A DNA stretch of 64,000 nt, from assembly GCA_024742285.1 (NCBI GenBank), contig JANSYR010000008.1, positions 62,001 through 126,000 on the forward strand, written 5' to 3'. Numbering within the stretch: the stretch's first letter is position 1; each line of letters starts with the position of its first letter. Origin of the DNA: a bacterium (GTDB lineage Bacteria > Myxococcota_A > UBA9160 > UBA4427). Shown in pieces: positions 35,700 through 45,156 of this stretch. The notes below the pieces were generated by a model, which had not been told where the DNA came from, searched no databases, and saw only the letters and a program-made list of their open reading frames with translations. A program made the translations under genes and the position numbers.

Positions 35700-36218
35700 C
35701 TACAGAACACCTCGCTCACGTGAGAGCTCAATACGAAGCGACGCTTCGAGCTCGTTCACAGCGTCCTCGTCACCCAAATCGAAGGCCGGCGAGCCCGACG
35801 CCACTCGGATGCGTTCTGCATCGCGCGGCAGGACTCGCGTGAAGAGCCTCCAGTAAAGCAGCGATGCATTCCGATTCGGAAGCGCAGCCATCGAAGCCTC
35901 CGATAGCGCGCAAAGACACTCCGCGTCGGTTCCCAGCCGCATATCGGCTTTTCGCGTGACCCGTTCGAGAAGCTCCCGGCAGTGATGCCGATAGACCTCC
36001 GAAGAGACGTGCCTCAACGTATCCGGCGGGCAGAGAAACCGAAACGCCGAGTTGATCTCCTTCTGGGAGACGGGATGTCTCGCTCGTGCGAACGCAATCT
36101 CCTCTTCCGCAATCTCCATACATCGAAAGGCGAGCTCGGCCGCGCCCAAGATGTCTGGAGCAATGAAGCCAACCAACCGTTGCTGAAGTGTTCTCGTGTC
36201 GTGAATCGATTGTGTCAC
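35700..36218 (-). CDS. Hypothetical protein downstream of a structured leader
   Basis: A 172-residue, mainly helical protein starting at a GTG (36218). No motif is recognised. The GGAGG ribosome binding site is at the end of a long stem of the RNA-like element at 36228-36378, so its translation may be controlled by that structure. It lies downstream of radC on the same strand, about 200 bases away. Between it and the gene at 35554 lie 145 bases with no visible feature. Confidence 0.55.
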   Translation of the reverse strand: MTQSIHDTRTLQQRLVGFIAPDILGAAELAFRCMEIAEEEIAFARARHPVSQKEINSAFRFLCPPDTLRHVSSEVYRHHCRELLERVTRKADMRLGTDAECLCALSEASMAALPNRNASLLYWRLFTRVLPRDAERIRVASGSPAFDLGDEDAVNELEASLRIELSRERGVL

Positions 36219-36227
36219 TGGTTCTTC

Positions 36228-36378
36228 CTCCGTCCGAAGCGGGATGCTTGGATGAAGGGCAGACCGTCACGCGCGGCGCTCCGTCCAGGCTCGCGAAGCG
36301 ACCGCAGGGAAGCCTTGACGGAGCGCGAGGAGCGCGTGCTAGAGGGGAGCCCGCCAAGCAGCCCGCGAAGGACGGAGG
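36228..36378 (-). ncRNA. Structured leader element, copy A (radC-motif-like)
   Basis: Read on the minus strand, an 8-bp stem (36371-36378 with 36228-36235), a small internal loop and a 12-bp stem with one mismatch (36356-36367 with 36239-36250) enclose a core shared with copy B at 36911-37034. The core has CCGTC/GACGG and AGGC/GCCT stems around a small hairpin with loop TTC. The outer stem differs in sequence from copy B but pairs equally well, which is evidence for a conserved structure. The 3' strand of the outer stem includes part of the ribosome binding site of the gene at 36218. I recall a 'radC motif' RNA described upstream of radC and other mobile-element genes; identity is untested. 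Confidence 0.6.
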
Positions 36379-36420
36379 AGACGGGAGTCGTCCATCGAAT
36401 CGAGAAGACTCGATACCGAC

Positions 36421-36888
36421 TCAGGGGGCCTTCGGAAGTGTTCCTTGCTCGAGGAAGGAGTGATAGCCACCCTCGCGAGTCCAGATGACGTGGTCGACGA
36501 GTCGAACGCCTAGCAGGGTCCCCGCCTCGGCGAGTCGGTCTGTGATTTGCTGGTCTTCAGCACTCGGTCGAGGGTCGCCCGAAGGATGGTTGTGACCGAT
36601 CACGAGAGCGACGGCTCCCAGGAGGAGCGCACTCTGGAACACCTCGCGTGGATGGACGAGAGATGCGGTTGCCGTTCCGACGGAGACGACGGAATGCCCG
36701 GCTGGTCGATGTCGACCGTCTAGATAGAGGGCAATGAAGTGTTCTCGCGCGTGGTCGGAGACGATTCGACGGGCAAGATGGACGAAGTGATCGGGACGAG
36801 AGACTGGAGTCTGAGACTTGAGCGATCGACCTCGGTAGCGGATTTCGACTTCGCGGACGGCAACGGTTTCGAGTGAATTGGATTTCAT
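36421..36888 (-). CDS. radC: RadC-family JAB-domain protein
   Basis: A 155-residue protein made of the RadC JAB/MPN domain alone, without the helix-hairpin-helix part of full-length RadC. HNHPSGDPRPSAED at residues 99-112 is the JAMM motif (His99, His101, Ser, Asp112). Such short RadC proteins are common in mobile elements and restriction islands; the name does not imply a proven repair role. AGGAGG lies seven bases before the ATG at 36888. A structured leader (36911-37034) lies directly upstream. Confidence 0.9.
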   Translation of the reverse strand: MKSNSLETVAVREVEIRYRGRSLKSQTPVSRPDHFVHLARRIVSDHAREHFIALYLDGRHRPAGHSVVSVGTATASLVHPREVFQSALLLGAVALVIGHNHPSGDPRPSAEDQQITDRLAEAGTLLGVRLVDHVIWTREGGYHSFLEQGTLPKAP

Positions 36889-36910
36889 GAGACTTCCTCC
36901 TTGGAGCCTT

Positions 36911-37034
36911 GGGTGGCTCGGCTGGAGGGCAGACCAGCGCTCGCGACGCGCCGTCCAGGCCCGCGAAGCGGCCGAAGGGAAGCCTTGACGGTTTGAGCGG
37001 GAGCGAGGGCTATGGTGGGCCCAGCCGAGCCACC
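36911..37034 (-). ncRNA. Structured leader element, copy B (radC-motif-like), upstream of radC
   Basis: A perfect 15-bp stem (37020-37034 with 36911-36925) encloses a core with CCGTC/GACGG and AGGC/GCCT stems and a 4-bp hairpin with loop TTC. The core is nearly identical to copy A. The inner hairpin shows a compensatory change: a T-A pair in copy A is C-G here. The element ends about 23 bases before the radC start, the right place for a cis-acting leader RNA. A match to the published radC motif is likely from position, but untested. Confidence 0.65.
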
Positions 37035-37210
37035 CGGACTCGACAAGGGTCTGGGAACTAAGAAAGTTCTATCTTGGTGGATCGAGGGATTTCGCCCTTT
37101 CATTGCGGATACTTACGGCCCGAAATACAGTTGGAGGGGAATCACTTCGCCCGTATTCACGATCACTTTCTTGGGCGCAATTCGAGAAGAACCTGCAGTT
37201 AAGGAGCGGC

Positions 37211-39322
37211 GTGGCACAGATCGACAACACTGCAGCGATTGAGAAAAGACTCTGGACCGCGGCCGACACCCTGCGGGCCAATTCCAACTACGCCAGCAAC
37301 GAGTATTTCCTCCCAGTCATGGGCCTCGTCTTCCTGAGACACGCCTACAGCCGCTACTTGGGCGTAAAGGACGAGATCGAAGTCAGCCTCCCCTCCAGAG
37401 GCGGAAAGAAGCGGGCTCCGACCAAAGAGGACTTTTCCCAGAAGAGCGCCATTTTCCTCCGTCCGAAAGCCCAGTTCGACCACCTGGTCGCGCTCACCGA
37501 CAGCGACGACCGCGCCAAAGCCATCGTCGACGCGATGGAATCCATCGAGGCCGATTACGACACGCTCCGAGGTGTTTTGCCGAAGGCGGAATACCAGGAG
37601 CTCGACAACGACGTCCTTGGGCAACTGCTGCGCTCGCTGAATCCAGAAGAGCTGAAGACGGCCAAAGGCGACGTCTTCGGTCGCATCTACGAATACTTCC
37701 TCACGCAGTTCGCCGACCTGAAGGCGCACGATAACGGCGAGTTCTTTACTCCGATTTCACTCGTCGCACTGATCGCGAACGTGCTCGAGCCCGAGCACGG
37801 AACAGTGCTCGACCCGGCCTGCGGTTCGGGCGGGATGTTCGTCCAGAGCGCGCACTTCGTAGAGCAACACGATGCGAGCCCGAGGGAACTCACCTTCCGC
37901 GGACTCGAGAAGAATGCGACGACGATTCGCCTGGCGAAAATGAACCTCGCGGTTCATGGCCTCGAGGGCGATATCCAGCGAGCCATCACCTACTACGAAG
38001 ACCCGCATGAGCTCATCGGCAAGGCCGACTTCGTGATGGCGAACCCGCCGTTTAACGTCGACGAGGTCGATGCCGAAAAGGTGAAGAGCGACCCGCGGCT
38101 TCCCTTTGGCCTTCCAGGCGTGAACAAGGAAGGCAAGGTCTCAAACGGGAACTACCTGTGGATTAGTTACTTCCACAGCTACCTGAGCGAGAAGGGACGG
38201 GCTGGATTTGTGATGTCGTCCCAGGCCTCGAGTGCCGGACGCGACGAAGCCAAGGTTCGCCGCAAGCTCATTGAGTCGGGCGATGTCGACCTGATGGTGG
38301 CCATCCGTCCGAATTTCTTTTACACGCGAACCGTTCCCTGTGAGCTCTGGTTTCTGAATCGCGATAAGCCGAAGGCCCGCCGCGACCAAGTGCTGATGCT
38401 CGATGCGCGCAACATCTACCGCAAGGTGACCCGAAAGATTTATGACTTCAGCCCCGAGCAGATCGAGAATCTCCTGGCCGTCGTCTGGCTCTCTCGCGGC
38501 GAAGGCAAGCGCTTCCTTGAAGTCGTCGCCTCGCGCCTCGAGCGCATGCTCGCTGAGGGTGCGAACTGCTTCGGAGCTAAGGCTTCGGAAGGGGACGGCG
38601 CCCCTGTTCCGCAGCACCTCGAGGCGCTCGCGTCCCTTCGCAGGGAAACGGACCCCTTCCTGACGACCCTCGACGCTGGTGCTCCGCATGCCGAGACGCT
38701 CGGCGAACTCGACAGCGTGCTCGCGACGTTTCGGGCCGACGTCGAGACCTACGAAAAGGCACTCGCAAAGGAACGAACAGCATGGGCCAAGAAGGCGCCC
38801 GGGACGGCCAAGGCGCTGGTCCAGGCTGTTGAGCGGATGGCGCCGCTCGCTGAGACGAGCCGCGACCTGGTCAAACAGGCGGACCTTCTCACCAAGCTCG
38901 CTGGCCGCTTGATTGACACCTGCGAAGGTGAGCTTGACGCGCGCGAGAGCAAGGTGTGGTCAGCTCGTGACATCACGCGGGCGCGAAAGGCGGCGGACAG
39001 TGCCCGCCACGCCGCCGTCGAGCAGCTGAAGCAGGTTCGATATTTCCACCGCCAGACGGAATGGTTGACCGACCGCTTTCCGGACGCCGAATTCCGAGAC
39101 GTCGAAGGGCTTGTGAAGCTCGTCGACCGTGCCGAGCTCGAGGCCAACGACTGGAGCCTCACACCGGGCCGCTATGTCGGTGTCGCACCAGAAGAAGAGG
39201 ACGAGGACTTCGACTTTGAGGAAACGCTTCGCGACATCCACGTGGAACTCGCCGGCCTGAATTCTGAGGCGGTCGAGCTTGCTGAAAAGATCGCCAAAAA
39301 CTTCGAGGAGCTCGGGGTTTGA
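37211..39322 (+). CDS. hsdM: Type I restriction-modification methyltransferase HsdM
   Basis: A 703-residue HsdM. The GTG at 37211 follows AAGGAG and gives the usual N-terminus (AQIDNTAAIEKRLWTAADTLR). LDPACGSGGMF (about residue 210) is the AdoMet-binding motif and NPPF (about 288) the N6-adenine catalytic motif. A C-terminal coiled coil for HsdS contact follows. HsdM methylates adenine in the target chosen by HsdS. The hsdS start overlaps its stop (TTGA). Upstream of it lies the leader of divergent radC. Confidence 0.95.
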   Translation: MAQIDNTAAIEKRLWTAADTLRANSNYASNEYFLPVMGLVFLRHAYSRYLGVKDEIEVSLPSRGGKKRAPTKEDFSQKSAIFLRPKAQFDHLVALTDSDDRAKAIVDAMESIEADYDTLRGVLPKAEYQELDNDVLGQLLRSLNPEELKTAKGDVFGRIYEYFLTQFADLKAHDNGEFFTPISLVALIANVLEPEHGTVLDPACGSGGMFVQSAHFVEQHDASPRELTFRGLEKNATTIRLAKMNLAVHGLEGDIQRAITYYEDPHELIGKADFVMANPPFNVDEVDAEKVKSDPRLPFGLPGVNKEGKVSNGNYLWISYFHSYLSEKGRAGFVMSSQASSAGRDEAKVRRKLIESGDVDLMVAIRPNFFYTRTVPCELWFLNRDKPKARRDQVLMLDARNIYRKVTRKIYDFSPEQIENLLAVVWLSRGEGKRFLEVVASRLERMLAEGANCFGAKASEGDGAPVPQHLEALASLRRETDPFLTTLDAGAPHAETLGELDSVLATFRADVETYEKALAKERTAWAKKAPGTAKALVQAVERMAPLAETSRDLVKQADLLTKLAGRLIDTCEGELDARESKVWSARDITRARKAADSARHAAVEQLKQVRYFHRQTEWLTDRFPDAEFRDVEGLVKLVDRAELEANDWSLTPGRYVGVAPEEEDEDFDFEETLRDIHVELAGLNSEAVELAEKIAKNFEELGV

Positions 39323-40542
39323 GCTGGCGAAGGACACCTCTCGGTGAGCATATCGACCTCATCTCGGGCCCAGCCTTCAAAAGCGCCCACTTCACCGCAG
39401 ACCCTGAAGATGTACCTCTCGTAAAGGGCGAAAACCTAGGGCAGGGTCAAATTCTCTGGGCGAAATCCAAGTACTGGCCCCGAGCCGACACAGAAAAGTA
39501 CGAGAGGTTCTTTCTTGAGCCCCACGATGTAGTGCTCGCAATGGACCGACCTTGGGTTCCTGCCGGACTGAAATTTGCGGCAGTCCCCCCCGACGCTCCT
39601 CGAGCATTACTGGTCCAGCGAGTTGCTCGTATCAGGCCAGCGAGCAGCCTAACCTCTGCGTTTCTAAGGTATGTAATCGCGTCTCCGGAGTTCTGTGCCT
39701 ATGTCAAGAACATAATGGGTGGGGTCGGAGTTCCGCACATTAGCGGCGACCAGATTCGCCGCTTTGAGTTTTCACTGCCACCGCTTCCAGAGCAGCACGC
39801 AATCGCGGACTTACTTTCCGCCTACGACGACCTGATCCAGAACAACCGCCGCCGGATCCAGCTTCTTGAGCTTTCGGTGCGGCTGCTCTTCAAGGAGTGG
39901 TTCGTCCACCTGCGATTTCCGGGCCACGAGCACGTCAAGATCGTCGACGGTGTCCCGGAGGGCTGGGCGCGTAGGTCGCTCAACGATGTCGCTGACTTCC
40001 GTCTCGGCAAGATGCTCGACCAGAAGAAGAATAAGGGCGAACCGAGGCCATATCTCGCGAACAAGAACGTGCGGTGGGGCGAGTTCGATTTCTCGGAGTT
40101 GCGCGAGATGCGCTTTGAAGAGAGCGAGACCGAGAAATACGGTCTGAAGCACGGCGACATCCTTATGTGCGAGGGCGGTGAGCCGGGGCGATGCGCGATA
40201 TGGAGAAACCAGCTTCCTGGAATGATGTTTCAGAAGGCGCTGCACCGTATTCGACCGTCCGGAGGTCTGGACTCTCGATTTTTGTTCCACAGCTTGCTCT
40301 TCAAGGGAAGAACAGGTCGACTAGCGGGCCTCTTTACAGGTGCGACGATCAAGCATCTCCCGCGCGAGAAGCTCGCCAAAGTCGAGATCGATATCCCGAC
40401 GGTGAGGCTGATGGAACTCTTCCTCGAGAACGCCGGTCCGCTTGAAGACCAGATCAATGTGCTGCAAACCGGGATTCGGCGCGCGTCAGCGGCCCGGGAC
40501 CTATTGCTCCCCCGCCTGATGTCGGGAGAGATCGCCGCATGA
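39319..40542 (+). CDS. hsdS: Type I restriction-modification specificity subunit HsdS
   Basis: A 407-residue HsdS with two target-recognition domains (about residues 1-150 and 210-370), each followed by a conserved helical spacer; LPPLPEQHAIADLLSAYDDLIQNNRRRIQLLE marks the central one. It starts with TTG, overlapping the hsdM stop by four bases, and its stop overlaps the hsdR ATG in the same way. The DNA target cannot be read from the sequence. Confidence 0.93.
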   Translation: MSWRRTPLGEHIDLISGPAFKSAHFTADPEDVPLVKGENLGQGQILWAKSKYWPRADTEKYERFFLEPHDVVLAMDRPWVPAGLKFAAVPPDAPRALLVQRVARIRPASSLTSAFLRYVIASPEFCAYVKNIMGGVGVPHISGDQIRRFEFSLPPLPEQHAIADLLSAYDDLIQNNRRRIQLLELSVRLLFKEWFVHLRFPGHEHVKIVDGVPEGWARRSLNDVADFRLGKMLDQKKNKGEPRPYLANKNVRWGEFDFSELREMRFEESETEKYGLKHGDILMCEGGEPGRCAIWRNQLPGMMFQKALHRIRPSGGLDSRFLFHSLLFKGRTGRLAGLFTGATIKHLPREKLAKVEIDIPTVRLMELFLENAGPLEDQINVLQTGIRRASAARDLLLPRLMSGEIAA

Positions 40543-43500
40543 CGCCGCCGCTGACCGAGGACTCGTTGGTCCAGCAAACCACCGCGGATTATCTCCGTGT
40601 CGTGCTCGGTTGGGAATCGGTCTACGCCTACAACAACGAGACCTTCGGGCCTGAGAGTACGCTGGGACGCGCCTCCGACCGCGATGTCGTGCTCACGCGC
40701 TATTTCCGCGAAGCTCTCGTCCGACTGAATCCGGACCTTCCGGACGACGCGTACGACGAAGGAGTGCGCCAAGTCGTCGAGGTAAGCGCAGCGCAGACCG
40801 CGCTTGCGATCAATCGCGAGAAGCACGACCTGCTCCGCGAAGGCATCACCGTCGCGTTCCGGAACGCGAAGGGCGAGCGCGAGAAGCGCCGCCTGAGCGT
40901 CTTCGACTTCGCTGAGCCAACGAACAACCATTTTCTTGCGGTCCGCGAGCTTTGGGTGCGCGGAGCACTCTACCGACGCCGGGCCGACATTGTCGGCTTC
41001 GTCAACGGCGTCCCGCTCTTGTTTGTCGAGCTCAAGAACGTCCATAAGGACATTCGCGCGGCCTACAACAAGAACCTTGCCGACTATAAAGACACCGTCC
41101 CACACCTCTTTCACCACAACGCCGTGATTCTGCTCGCGAACGGCATCGACGGAAAGCTCGGCTCGCTCTCGAGTCGCTACGAGCACTTCCACGAGTGGAA
41201 GCGGCTCGCCGAAGACGAGCCAGGCGTCGTCAACATGGAGACGCTCCTCAAGGCGGTGTGCACGAAGGAGAACTTTCTCGACCTCTTCGAGAACTTCATT
41301 GTCTTTGACGATTCGACGGGGGCGCCCGTCAAGATTGTCGCTCGCAACCACCAGGTGCTCGGCGTGAACCGGGCGCTCGAGGCCGTCCGCGACCGCGAAG
41401 CCCGCGACGGAAAGCTTGGCGTGTTCTGGCATACCCAGGGTTCGGGCAAGAGCTACTCGATGGTCTTTCTCACGCGAAAGGTCCACCGAAAGCTCGGTGG
41501 GAACTTCACCTTCGTCGTCGCAACCGACCGCGACGACCTCGATACCCAGATTTACAAGACCTTCGCTGGCTGCGGCCTGGTCGACAATGACCGCGACCCT
41601 TGCCGGGCCGGCAGCGGTGAGCACTTGACCGAGCTTCTCGGTCAGCACAAGGCCTATGTCTTCACGCTCGTCCAGAAGTTCAATCGGGAGGTCAAGTCCG
41701 AGGCCGACGTTTACTCGACGCGCGGAGACATCATCGTCATCACCGATGAAGCGCACCGCACGCAGTACGGAATGCTCGCGCTCAATATGCGAAACGCGCT
41801 CCCGAACGCGAGCTACATGGGATTCACGGGCACTCCGCTCTTCAAAGACGACGAGATTACGCGGAAGGTCTTCGGCGATTACATTTCGACCTACGACTTC
41901 AAGCGCGCCGTCGACGACAACGCGACCGTGCCCCTCTACTACGACGCCCGCGGCGAGCGCCTAGCGCTCGCCACGGACGACCTGAACGAACGCATCGCCG
42001 AGAAGCTCGAGGAGCTTGCGACCGATGACCTCGACGCACAGCAGCGCCTCGAAGCCGAGCTCCGGCGCGAGTATCACATCATCACCGCCGGAAGCCGGCT
42101 GGAGCAAGTCGCTCGCGACTTCGTCGAGCACTACTCGACGGCCTGGGAGACGGGAAAGGCGATGCTCGTCTGCATCGACAAGGTCACCTGCGTCCGCATG
42201 CACGGACTCATCGAGCAGTTTTGGGACGAGCGCGTCGCCCAGCTCGAGGCCGAACTACCCAGCGTCACCGACGAGCAGGAAGAGCTTTCCCGCCGGCGGC
42301 AACTCGACTGGATGCGCGAGACGCGGGCCGCAGTCGTCGTAAGCGAGGAGCAGGGCGAGGTGGAAAAGTTCCGACGCTGGGACCTCGAAATCGAGCCCCA
42401 CCGCCGGCTCCTCAAGGAAGGCTTTGACCTGCCCGATGGCTCACGCATCGACCTCGAGACGGCCTTCAAGAAGGACGAACATCCGTTTCGGATTGCCGTG
42501 GTTTGCGCCATGTGGCTCACGGGCTTCGACGTGCCGAGCTTGTCGACGCTCTACCTCGACAAGCCGCTCAAGGCCCACACACTCATGCAGGCGATTGCGC
42601 GAGCGAACCGCGTGCATGAGGGCAAGAACAACGGCCTTATTGTCGACTACTGCGGAATTCTCAAGAATCTGCGAAAAGCGCTCGCGACTTTTGCCAGCAC
42701 GGCCGACGCCGGCCGCGGAGGGGAAGGCGAAGAAGACGACCAGGACCCGACCCGACCGCAAGAAGATCTGCTCGCCGACCTGGCCGAATCAATCGCGTTT
42801 GTTCGGGCTTATCTAGACGAACGCGGCGCCTCACTCGACGCGATTATCAACGAGACGAGTTTCGTGCGCATTGCGGCCATCGTCGCGGCGAAGGAGGCCG
42901 CGAATGAGAACGATGAATCGCGCAAGCGCTTCGAGGTGATGTGCCGAGAGGTCTTCAAGAAGTTCAAGGCCTGTATCAATCAGCGCCCCGCAATCAACGC
43001 CCATCGCCCTGCCCGGGACGCCGTCGACATCATCTACAAGAGCCTCCAGGAAGACCGCGAGAAGGCGGACATCACCGACATCTTGCGAGCACTCCACGAG
43101 GTGGTCGATCAGGCCGTCGAGACCCGCGCGGTGCGCGAGGTCCCCGAACCCGGCGAGCCCTACGACATCAGCCGCATCGACTTTGATCGCTTGCGCGCTG
43201 AGTTCGAGCGTAGCCCCGCGAAGAACACCACGGTTCAGAACCTTCGCCAGGCGATCGAAGATCGGTTGGGGCAGCTGCTTGCGCAGAATCCGTTGCGCAC
43301 TGATTTCCAGCAGCACTACGAAGAGCTTGTCGCCGACTACAACCGCGAGAAGGACCGGCTCACGATTGAAGCCACTTTCGAAGCCTTGTTGCGCTTCATC
43401 GAGGAACTGAGCGACGAGGACCAGCGCGCGATGCGAGAAGGCCTCGATGAGGAGTCGCTCGCGATCTTCGATTTGATCAAGAAGCCGGACCTCGGAGCAA

Positions 43501-43769
43501 ACGAAGTCGAGCAGGTGAAGACGGTCGCAGTAGAGCTCCTGACGACACTCAAAGCCGAAAAGCTGCGCGTCGATCAGTGGCGAGAGAAGGAGTCAACTCG
43601 CGACGCGGTGCGTGTCGAGATTCGGGACTTCCTTTGGAGCGACGGGACTGGCTTGCCGATTGACGCCTACGGGGAAGATGAGGTGACTGAGCGCTCCGAG
43701 GATGTGTACCGGCACGTGTTCAGAGCGTATCCGACGGTGCCGTCGCCGTTCTACAGCGAAGTGGCGTAG
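40539..43769 (+). CDS. hsdR: Type I restriction endonuclease subunit HsdR
   Basis: A 1076-residue HsdR, full length. The N-terminal nuclease domain (about residues 1-250) has the PD-(E/D)xK motif around FVELKN. Walker A THTQ-type sequence TQGSGKSYS lies near residue 300 and the DEAH motif (ITDEAHRTQYG) near 400; TGFDVPSLSTLY and QAIARANR are later SF2 helicase motifs. It translocates and cuts unmethylated DNA with HsdM2HsdS. No truncation or frameshift was seen, so the system looks functional. Confidence 0.95.
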   Translation: MTPPLTEDSLVQQTTADYLRVVLGWESVYAYNNETFGPESTLGRASDRDVVLTRYFREALVRLNPDLPDDAYDEGVRQVVEVSAAQTALAINREKHDLLREGITVAFRNAKGEREKRRLSVFDFAEPTNNHFLAVRELWVRGALYRRRADIVGFVNGVPLLFVELKNVHKDIRAAYNKNLADYKDTVPHLFHHNAVILLANGIDGKLGSLSSRYEHFHEWKRLAEDEPGVVNMETLLKAVCTKENFLDLFENFIVFDDSTGAPVKIVARNHQVLGVNRALEAVRDREARDGKLGVFWHTQGSGKSYSMVFLTRKVHRKLGGNFTFVVATDRDDLDTQIYKTFAGCGLVDNDRDPCRAGSGEHLTELLGQHKAYVFTLVQKFNREVKSEADVYSTRGDIIVITDEAHRTQYGMLALNMRNALPNASYMGFTGTPLFKDDEITRKVFGDYISTYDFKRAVDDNATVPLYYDARGERLALATDDLNERIAEKLEELATDDLDAQQRLEAELRREYHIITAGSRLEQVARDFVEHYSTAWETGKAMLVCIDKVTCVRMHGLIEQFWDERVAQLEAELPSVTDEQEELSRRRQLDWMRETRAAVVVSEEQGEVEKFRRWDLEIEPHRRLLKEGFDLPDGSRIDLETAFKKDEHPFRIAVVCAMWLTGFDVPSLSTLYLDKPLKAHTLMQAIARANRVHEGKNNGLIVDYCGILKNLRKALATFASTADAGRGGEGEEDDQDPTRPQEDLLADLAESIAFVRAYLDERGASLDAIINETSFVRIAAIVAAKEAANENDESRKRFEVMCREVFKKFKACINQRPAINAHRPARDAVDIIYKSLQEDREKADITDILRALHEVVDQAVETRAVREVPEPGEPYDISRIDFDRLRAEFERSPAKNTTVQNLRQAIEDRLGQLLAQNPLRTDFQQHYEELVADYNREKDRLTIEATFEALLRFIEELSDEDQRAMREGLDEESLAIFDLIKKPDLGANEVEQVKTVAVELLTTLKAEKLRVDQWREKESTRDAVRVEIRDFLWSDGTGLPIDAYGEDEVTERSEDVYRHVFRAYPTVPSPFYSEVA

Positions 43770-44066
43770 CCCGACTCGACGCGTTTTTGAGAAGGGCTCT
43801 GGTCCTTTCACCCTTCGAGAGGGTCTCGACCGAGGGGGTCTGTCGGCCTCGGCTGATGCCCCCTAGGTGATCCTGACCTTCAACGGCATAGTGGCGTAAA
43901 ACCCGCATCTCTGTGTTGACACCGAAACTCCCGTGCAGATCATGCCTGCACCCCCCGGTCCGTCCGAAATTCGGCGCCCCCCACCGTCGAGGGGCCTTCG
44001 CGTGTCCTCGCCTTATGGGTGCGTGCCATTAACGCGCCGCATTCATTGGGCGGGGGAATTTGCAAG
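43770..44066. promoter_or_regulatory. Spacer between hsdR and the MBL-membrane protein unit
   Basis: Nearly 300 bases without a gene. GC-rich inverted repeats near 43830-43864 (CCGAG/CTCGG and GGGGG/CCCCC) may end hsdR transcription, though no T run follows. A perfect -35 hexamer TTGACA occurs at 43916-43921 with only a weak -10 17 bases later; it could drive the next two genes. Confidence 0.35.
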
Positions 44067-45146
44067 TTGGGATACGAAATCGACTTCTTGCCTGCCGGTG
44101 GCGGGTCACACAGCGGAGATGCAATCACCCTGCGCTTCGGGAACCTCTATGGCACTCGCCAAGAACAAACGGTCATCGTCATCGACGGCGGCTTCAAATC
44201 CACTGGCGAAAAACTTGTCGAACACATTAGGACCACCTACGGCACCGCGATCGTGGACCTAGTGATTTCGACGCACCCCGATTCCGACCATACGAATGGT
44301 CTTGCTGTCGTGCTGGAGGAGCTCGAGGTCAAGAATCTCGCAATGCACCAACCGTGGAAGCACACCGAAGATATCGCCGACTTGTTCAAGGACGGGCGGG
44401 TCACCAACAATAGCGTCAGCGAGCACCTACAGCGCTCACTTGAGTCGGCAAAGACCCTCGAAGAGATTGCCCAGTCGAAGGGCATTCCTATTATTGAGCC
44501 CTTCGAGGGGACAACGGGTTGGGATGGCACCGTCCGGGTCGTCGGACCCTCAGTTGAATACTACGAATCGCTACTTCCAGAGTTCAGAGGAACCCCCGAC
44601 GCTGCCTCGCCAACAACAGTCGTCGGAAAGGCTGCTCGAGGCCTGATGGATTTCGTCCGCACAGTGGCTGAAGGATTCGGAATCGAAACCTTAGGTGACG
44701 ACGGTGAAACCAGCGCCGAGAACAACTCGAGCGTCATCCTGCTCCTTTCCGTCAACGGACAGACCGCTCTGCTGATGGGGGACGCTGGAATGCCGGCACT
44801 CACTCGGGCCGCCGACTACCTTGACTCCATCGGATTTAACAGCGACACCCTTCAGTTGATTCAGGTGCCGCATCACGGGAGCCGCCGAAACGTTGGGCCC
44901 ACGATTCTCGACCGTCTGCTCGGTCCCCGCCTGGACAGAGACCAGAAGCTCAGAACTGCGCTTGTGTCCTGCGCGCCTGACGGAGCGCCGAAGCACCCAG
45001 CGAAGAAGGTCACGAACGCCTTCCGAAGGCGTGGCGCTTGGGTCTACGAGGTGAAGTCAGCGACGACGCACCATTCCCGCGACGCACCTGACCGGGGCTG
45101 GGTCCAAGCTGTCCCCACGCCGGTCTACGACGTGGTGGAGGAGTAG
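44067..45146 (+). CDS. ComEC/Rec2-type MBL-fold hydrolase (first of two)
   Basis: About 359 residues from a TTG at 44067 preceded by GGGGGAA; a GTG at 44019 would add 16 residues. The zinc motif is HPDSDH (His70, Asp72, Asp74, His75), followed by LLMGDAG and VPHHGSRRNVG, the pattern of the ComEC/Rec2 C-terminal MBL domain. Related domains are nucleases or phosphodiesterases. It has no membrane segment itself, but the next gene, ten bases after its stop, encodes a membrane protein. It shares only the motif set with the second MBL gene at 48188. Confidence 0.82.
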   Translation: MGYEIDFLPAGGGSHSGDAITLRFGNLYGTRQEQTVIVIDGGFKSTGEKLVEHIRTTYGTAIVDLVISTHPDSDHTNGLAVVLEELEVKNLAMHQPWKHTEDIADLFKDGRVTNNSVSEHLQRSLESAKTLEEIAQSKGIPIIEPFEGTTGWDGTVRVVGPSVEYYESLLPEFRGTPDAASPTTVVGKAARGLMDFVRTVAEGFGIETLGDDGETSAENNSSVILLLSVNGQTALLMGDAGMPALTRAADYLDSIGFNSDTLQLIQVPHHGSRRNVGPTILDRLLGPRLDRDQKLRTALVSCAPDGAPKHPAKKVTNAFRRRGAWVYEVKSATTHHSRDAPDRGWVQAVPTPVYDVVEE

Positions 45147-45156
45147 ACTGAACATC

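Noticed and set aside
36885-37103. A 72-codon minus-strand frame upstream of radC
   Set aside because: It coincides with the structured leader (15-bp outer stem and conserved core), which explains the sequence better.
43757-43900. A repeat of AGTGGCGTA at the hsdR end and about 130 bases later, as a sign of insertion
   Set aside because: Only nine bases are identical and flanks do not match, so a chance repeat is as likely.
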